A stretch of DNA of 64,000 nucleotides from an uncultured Mogibacterium sp. (lineage in GTDB: Bacteria > Bacillota > Clostridia > Peptostreptococcales > Anaerovoracaceae). The notes beneath the pieces are model-generated. The model searched no databases, was not told the origin of the DNA, and saw only the letters and a program-made list of their open reading frames with translations. The stretch's first letter is position 1. Each line of letters starts with the position of its first letter. Positions 59,760-64,000 of this stretch are shown here, piece after piece. The stretch lies in the NCBI RefSeq assembly GCF_938041965.1, contig NZ_CALISE010000001.1, positions 1-64,000 on the forward strand, read 5' to 3'. The position numbers were made by a program, and so were the translations under genes.

Positions 59760-60845
59760 CTACTTGTTCAGAATTTCAATGTAGTGCGATGTGCGCTTCT
59801 TAAACCTTCCGATTACTGCATTCTCGCAGCCTTTCTCTCCGAGTTGGTACTGAAGTCTTTCTAGCTCAGGTTCCTTAACAGCGAGGAGAAGACCTCCAGA
59901 AGTCTGTGGATCGTATAGCATGTCGATTTGAGCCTGTTTTAATCCGACACTGTAGTCGATTACATCCTTCTCTAGGTATGTCATATTGTTATGAGCGCCA
60001 CCAGGAAGAATTCCCTGCGAAGCGAAATCGAGCACCCTGTCCATGAGAGGAACCCTTTCTGCAAAAATCTCAAGAGTTACGTCGCCTGATTTTGCCATCT
60101 CAGCGCCGTGTCCAAGTAGACCAAAGCCTGTAATATCAGTGCATCCGTCGACCTTTACGCCTGCGGTTGCTTCAAAGGCATATCTGTTGAGCTCAGCCAT
60201 GGTTTCGCTTAACGCTTTGCTTTCAGCTTCACTCAGAAGACTTACTTTTTCGGCACTTGTGAGCACTCCAGAACCAATTTTCTTGGTAATTACGAGGTAG
60301 TCACCCTCAGAAGCACTGTTGCTCAGGATATCGTCAGGATGTGCAAATCCTGTTACGCTGAGTCCGTACTTAGGTTCTTTATCGTTTATGCTATGCCCAC
60401 CAGTTGTCATAGCTCCGGCTTCATTTACCTTGTCGTTTCCGCCTTCAAGAATCGCTTCAACAGCTGCAATTGGAAGCTTTTCAGGGAAGGTTAGTAGGTT
60501 CATCGCTAACTTAGGGGTACCACCCATCGCATATATGTCACTGAGTGAGTTAGCTGCGGCAATCTGACCGAACATATATGGATCATCTACGATTGGTGGA
60601 AAGAAGTCGATGCTATTGATGATAGCGAGATCATCACTTGCTTTGTACACGCAAGCATCGTCGCTGCTATCAAATCCGACCAGAACCCTCTCATCTCGAA
60701 TCTTAGGTAGCTTAGATAATATGTCGCTTAGGACTCCCGGTCCTACTTTAGCTCCTCATCCGCCAGCGGCAGTCATCTCTGTAAGTCTAACATCTTCCAG
60801 TGCCATAGGCATGGCACAGCAAGATTTCTTTTCGTTATCTCCCAT
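59760..60845 (-). CDS. selD: Selenide, water dikinase, itself a selenoprotein (UGA = Sec at residue 30)
   Basis: SelD makes selenophosphate from selenide and ATP for selenocysteine synthesis. The full frame is 361 residues. It starts at 60845 (MGDNEKKSCC) with AGGA upstream. It reads through TGA at 60758-60756 within AAGG-TGA-GAKVGPG, exactly where SelD proteins have the catalytic Cys or Sec followed by a GxK lysine. The part after the TGA matches SelD in full, including VGFDSSDDACVYK, PPIVDDPYMFGQIAAAN and TDITGFGLLGH. A SECIS-like hairpin starts 10 nt after the TGA. Called without recoding, the gene would start wrongly near 60650. Confidence 0.93.
60729..60758 (-). promoter_or_regulatory. 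Bacterial SECIS element in selD with its UGA codon
   Basis: On the minus strand the UGA is followed after 10 nt by the 6-bp stem TAGGAC/GTCCTA with loop CGGGA. Position and size fit a SelB-binding element that directs selenocysteine insertion. The pairing is perfect and lies within the coding sequence. Confidence 0.8.
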
Positions 60846-60920
60846 TATCCTTTTCCTCTTTCTGTTATTGAATCTAGTTAAGTCATACTCTGGTAATAAT
60901 CATAATGCATTGCAAAATGT

Positions 60921-62075
60921 CTATACGTTGCTCGTCAGCGAAAGTTCCTCGATTGCCTTAAGAGCTGTGTCAATTTCATCCTCGGTGTTGAATGGTCCAA
61001 TCGAGAATCTAACCGTTCCTTCTGGGAACGTATGTAGAGACTCGTGCGCAAGCGGTGCGCAGTGGAGTCCGACTCTCGTGTTAATCCCATAAGTATGCTC
61101 GAGATTGAACGCACAGATGCCGTTATCTTCTTCTGTAAAATCGATGGAGACTACGCTTACTCTACCTTCTGTAGTATGAATTCCGGCAAGCCGTACACCT
61201 TTTATATTAGCGATTCCCTCTAGCATCCTAGCGGTAAGCTTCTCTTCATGTGCGCGGACCTCGTCAAAATGCTCTTGAACCCAATTAAGGGCCGCATGAA
61301 GACCAAAGATTCCTGGCAAGTTGAGAGTGCCGCTCTCGAATCTATCCGGAAGTTCAGAAGGCATATCAGCCATATCAGAGTGACTGCCCGTACCACCTGA
61401 AATTACAGGGATAATTTCATCTTTAATCGCGGGGTTAATGAGCATAACACCGATACCCTGTGGGCCAAGAAGTGACTTGTGACCTGGAACAGTAAGTCCG
61501 TCAATATGGCACTTCTGCATATCGATAGGGGTATTTCCCGCTGTTTGTGCTGCGTCTACTATGAAGAGCACACCTTCCTCGTGACATTTTTTTCCTATTT
61601 CTTCGATGGGAAGTATGGTACCGCTCACATTAGAAGCGTGAAGCATGACTACAGCCTTGATATCTGGAGTGATCATATCTAGAGCTTTATCAAGATCGAG
61701 CTGTCCAAGTTCGTTGCAAGGCATGCACTCATACTTAATTACACCGTCTTCCTGAAGCTGGTGCAGTGGTCTATAGACTGCATTGTGCTCCATGTGGCTA
61801 GTGAGGAATCTGTCTCCTGTTCGAGCTAATCCCTTTATTAAAAAGTTGAGCGCATAAGTGTTGCCAGGTGTGAATATTGCATTACGAGCGCCATATCCAT
61901 TCATCATCGAGTCGATCATCTCTCTGGTCTCGAGGACTACCTCGGCAGCCGAATAAGCTTTTTCATAACCACCTCGGTTGATGTTGCTTCCCACCTTGGT
62001 CATATATTCATAGACTGCATCAGCGACTTCCTGTGGCTTAGGGAAGGAAGTAGCTCCGTTATCTAGATAAATCAT
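60921..62075 (-). CDS. Cysteine desulfurase family aminotransferase (class V)
   Basis: This 384-residue PLP enzyme has the N-terminal YLDNGATSFPKP, SHMEHNAVYRPL, the VDAAQTAG box, and PGHKSLLGPQGIG carrying the PLP lysine. RVGLHCAPLAH contains the putative catalytic Cys. It belongs to the cysteine desulfurase group often found beside selenium genes. The likely role is to release sulfur or selenium from cysteine or selenocysteine for SelD, which is an inference from position. It lies 75 nt upstream of selD on the same strand, and GGGAGG precedes the ATG. Confidence 0.88.
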   Translation of the reverse strand: MIYLDNGATSFPKPQEVADAVYEYMTKVGSNINRGGYEKAYSAAEVVLETREMIDSMMNGYGARNAIFTPGNTYALNFLIKGLARTGDRFLTSHMEHNAVYRPLHQLQEDGVIKYECMPCNELGQLDLDKALDMITPDIKAVVMLHASNVSGTILPIEEIGKKCHEEGVLFIVDAAQTAGNTPIDMQKCHIDGLTVPGHKSLLGPQGIGVMLINPAIKDEIIPVISGGTGSHSDMADMPSELPDRFESGTLNLPGIFGLHAALNWVQEHFDEVRAHEEKLTARMLEGIANIKGVRLAGIHTTEGRVSVVSIDFTEEDNGICAFNLEHTYGINTRVGLHCAPLAHESLHTFPEGTVRFSIGPFNTEDEIDTALKAIEELSLTSNV

Positions 62076-62274
62076 CAAAAGCCTCCCATGAAATAATAGT
62101 TTCATTATTAGAAATTAGTTTTTCTTATTATACCATAAAGAGGTTCTATAGTTGATGTGGTGCTTATTAATATACATGCGAATCTTTGTAAAAAGCGATG
62201 ATAAATGATTCATGCGCTAATACAAAAATTCCGTTATAGTATCCGCAAATGGCACATATCCATTCAACTATCTG

Positions 62275-62303
62275 TTGATAGGCTGCTGCTTTGATGATAT
62301 AAT
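62275..62303 (+). promoter_or_regulatory. Promoter of the tRNA-Sec/selA/selB transcript
   Basis: TTGATA and TATAAT are separated by 17 nt. The start site near 62310 would leave only about 10 nt before the tRNA 5' end. Confidence 0.8.
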
Positions 62304-62320
62304 GACAAAGTATGTAACTT

Positions 62321-62417
62321 GGGGGTGGATAGGTGCTGGTGTGCCTTACGGTCTTCAAAACCGATATGAGGAGCTGATACCTTCTCGGGTGGGTTCGATT
62401 CCCACGCACTCCCGCCA
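62321..62417 (+). tRNA. selC: tRNA-Sec (anticodon TCA)
   Basis: The 97-nt RNA has anticodon loop CTTCAAA, which reads UGA. It has a long variable arm (GAGGAG with CTTCTC), a T arm GTGGG-TTCGATT-CCCAC, an extended acceptor stem (GGGGGTGG with GCACTCCC, including one G-T and one mismatch) and an encoded GCCA end. Length and arm sizes fit the unusual selenocysteine tRNA. selA follows 25 nt downstream, so the tRNA must be cut from a common transcript. Confidence 0.92.
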
Positions 62418-62442
62418 TTTAAGTTTGCATGGGAGTAATAAT

Positions 62443-63849
62443 ATGAAAAGAAATGAAGTTTTACGACAGATTCCGAAGATAGATGAGGTGCTTAAAGAGC
62501 ACCTCTTTTCTAATGCCTTCGAGAAAAGTGGAAGAGATGTTGTAACATCTATGGCCAGAAAGGCTATAGATGGAGTGCGTGCGGAAATTCTTGCTCTAAG
62601 CGATGATGAACTAGAGCATTATGACGTAAAGAAACTAAGCATCTCGTACATCGCTGATGAGATTAAGGATAGACTCGAAGCTGACGAAGTGAATCATCTG
62701 CACGGAATAATTAACGCGACAGGAACCATCTTGCACACAAACCTCGGCAGAGCGCCACTCTGTGAAGATGCAGTGCGCAATGTAGAAATGGTTTCGCGAG
62801 GATATTCGAATCTCGAATACGATGTTAAGTTAGGAAAGCGTGGTTCAAGACATGATATTTTGCAGGACCTCATGGTTGAACTTACCGGTGCTGAGGATGT
62901 CATGATCGTCAACAACAACGCATCTGCTACGATGCTTGTGCTTTCTGCTATGGCGGAGGGTCATGAGGTCGTGGTATCGAGAGGTGAGCTAGTTGAAATC
63001 GGAGGAGCGTTTAGAATTCCTGATATCATGGAGCAGAGTGGTGCGACTCTACATGAGGTCGGAACTACCAACAAGACTAAGCCTAGTGATTATGAGAAGG
63101 CGATAAATGAAAATACTGGCGCCCTCATGAAGGTCCATACCAGCAATTACAAAATCATGGGATTTACTGAAGAGGCTGAACTTGAGGACCTAGTTTCTAT
63201 TGGCAAGGAGCATGATATCCCGGTTATCTTCGATATGGGTAATGGACTCATGGTGAACCTCGCTGATTATGGACTTGATGAACCTAATGTGCCCGCGTCC
63301 CTAAGTACGGGAATCGATGTCATTCTATTCAGTGGTGATAAGCTGCTCGGTGGTCCTCAAGCTGGGATTATCGCTGGAAGGCGAAAATACATCGAGAAGA
63401 TGAAGAAGCATCCCTTGGCACGTGCACTCAGAGTGGATAAGATGACTTTTGCAGCGATGGAAGAGACGCTAAAAAAATATAGGGATACAAAAGTTGCGAT
63501 GCGTGATATTCCGGTGTTCCGCATGATTACGACATCCAGGGAAGTTCTACTCGAAAGAGCTGAGAGTCTAGCTGACAAGATCCGTACCGCAAATAGCAAG
63601 CTCAATATAAAAATTGTTGATGCAGATGACCAGATTGGTGGTGGGTCTGCTCCGATGGTATTTTTACCAGGTGTTGCGGTAGCTGTGACATCAGATAAGA
63701 CTACTACTAAGGGGCTTGAGAGGACACTTAGAAAGCATGAAATTCCTGTAATCGCAAGAATTCACGAGGATGAACTGCTGTTCTCAGTAAGAACTGTGCT
63801 TGACCGCGAGCTTGATGATATAGCAGCAGCACTAAGGGAAGTGGAATAG
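62443..63849 (+). CDS. selA: L-seryl-tRNA(Sec) selenium transferase
   Basis: This 468-residue PLP enzyme converts seryl-tRNA(Sec) to selenocysteyl-tRNA. It has the N-terminal LRQIPKIDEVL, INATGTILHTNLGRAPL, VNNNASATML and FSGDKLLGGPQAGII with the PLP lysine. Length and motifs match bacterial SelA. The frame is open further upstream through tRNA-Sec, but GGGAG precedes the ATG at 62443, the proper start. selB follows with no gap. Confidence 0.96.
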   Translation: MKRNEVLRQIPKIDEVLKEHLFSNAFEKSGRDVVTSMARKAIDGVRAEILALSDDELEHYDVKKLSISYIADEIKDRLEADEVNHLHGIINATGTILHTNLGRAPLCEDAVRNVEMVSRGYSNLEYDVKLGKRGSRHDILQDLMVELTGAEDVMIVNNNASATMLVLSAMAEGHEVVVSRGELVEIGGAFRIPDIMEQSGATLHEVGTTNKTKPSDYEKAINENTGALMKVHTSNYKIMGFTEEAELEDLVSIGKEHDIPVIFDMGNGLMVNLADYGLDEPNVPASLSTGIDVILFSGDKLLGGPQAGIIAGRRKYIEKMKKHPLARALRVDKMTFAAMEETLKKYRDTKVAMRDIPVFRMITTSREVLLERAESLADKIRTANSKLNIKIVDADDQIGGGSAPMVFLPGVAVAVTSDKTTTKGLERTLRKHEIPVIARIHEDELLFSVRTVLDRELDDIAAALREVE

Positions 63850-64000
63850 ATGAAGAACGTAATTATTGGTACAGCTGGTCACGTCGATCACGGCAAGACA
63901 CAGCTGATTAAAGCTCTTTCTGGTATCGATACAGATAGACTATCCGAAGAGAAGAAGCGTGGAATCACCATCGAACTCGGGTTTGCTCACATAGATAATG
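63850..64000 (+). CDS. selB: Selenocysteine-specific elongation factor SelB (partial, cut by window end)
   Basis: Only the first 50 codons are present. They contain the GTPase P-loop GTAGHVDHGKT and the switch motif KKRGITIELGFAHID, both typical of SelB. SelB carries Sec-tRNA to ribosomes at a SECIS. The ATG follows the selA stop directly, so the gene is co-transcribed with selA and tRNA-Sec. The right end is missing. Confidence 0.94.
   Translation, partial: MKNVIIGTAGHVDHGKTQLIKALSGIDTDRLSEEKKRGITIELGFAHIDN

Noticed and set aside
62275..62442. Upstream extension of selA
   Set aside because: It crosses the tRNA-Sec gene and its promoter. The ATG at 62443 has a proper ribosome site.
1..64000. 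CRISPR arrays, insertion sequences or prophage genes
   Set aside because: No regularly spaced repeats, transposase, integrase or phage structural motifs were seen in any frame.

Overview
The window is a low-to-mid-GC chromosomal segment from an anaerobic, Gram-positive-type Clostridia. I infer something in or near the Peptostreptococcales/Mogibacterium-like oral or gut anaerobes. The basis is strong AGGAGG ribosome binding sites, TTGACA/TATAAT promoters, an ECF vitamin transporter module, NADP-type glutamate dehydrogenase, a clostridial-type secondary alcohol dehydrogenase, a split transketolase and a complete selenocysteine machinery. The genus is an inference. No rRNA, CRISPR array, transposase, integrase or phage structural gene was seen.

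Layout. 0-2.5 kb: an endonuclease/exonuclease/phosphatase-fold protein, an ornithine-cyclodeaminase-like enzyme and a probable structured small RNA. 2.5-7 kb: ecfA1-ecfA2-ecfT and a TrmB-aminotransferase fusion. 7-10.3 kb: a TPP-riboswitch-controlled thiE-thiD-thiC operon. 10.3-15.2 kb: a COG0523 GTPase, an alcohol dehydrogenase, a peroxiredoxin and glutamate dehydrogenase. 15.3-23.1 kb: pcrA-ligA, mgtE and a two-subunit transketolase. 23.4-27.5 kb: a peptide transporter, two duplicated small membrane proteins and an amino-acid ABC pair. 27.7-38.8 kb: a long co-directional housekeeping run (ftsE-ftsX-M23 hydrolase, recJ, ctpA, PPTase, recX, rmuC, phosphoesterase, lipid kinase, DD-carboxypeptidase).

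38.9-42.4 kb: tRNA-Ser(CGA), then an accessory pocket with tiny ORFs, a frameshifted membrane gene, an SdpI-like protein, a decayed ORF, a formate/nitrite channel and a secreted protein of unknown function. 42.6-49.8 kb: a markedly AT-rich insert that reads as one peptide-natural-product (RiPP) locus. It holds an ECF sigma factor, a membrane partner, an ABC ATPase/permease pair, a 58-residue Cys/Trp-rich precursor, a radical SAM-SPASM maturase and a NisT-like ABC exporter. This is the most promising candidate for an undescribed system. 50-58.6 kb: a TSCPD protein, a DUF1836 regulator, an acyl-CoA synthetase with a structured leader, and the aspartate-family genes (asd, lysC, hom on minus; thrC and an ACT regulator on plus).

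58.7-64 kb: a selenium cluster with a LysR regulator, selD, a cysteine desulfurase, tRNA-Sec, selA and the start of selB. Here selD is itself a selenoprotein gene: an in-frame TGA at codon 30 is followed by a SECIS-like hairpin, so ordinary gene calling loses its first 60 or so codons.
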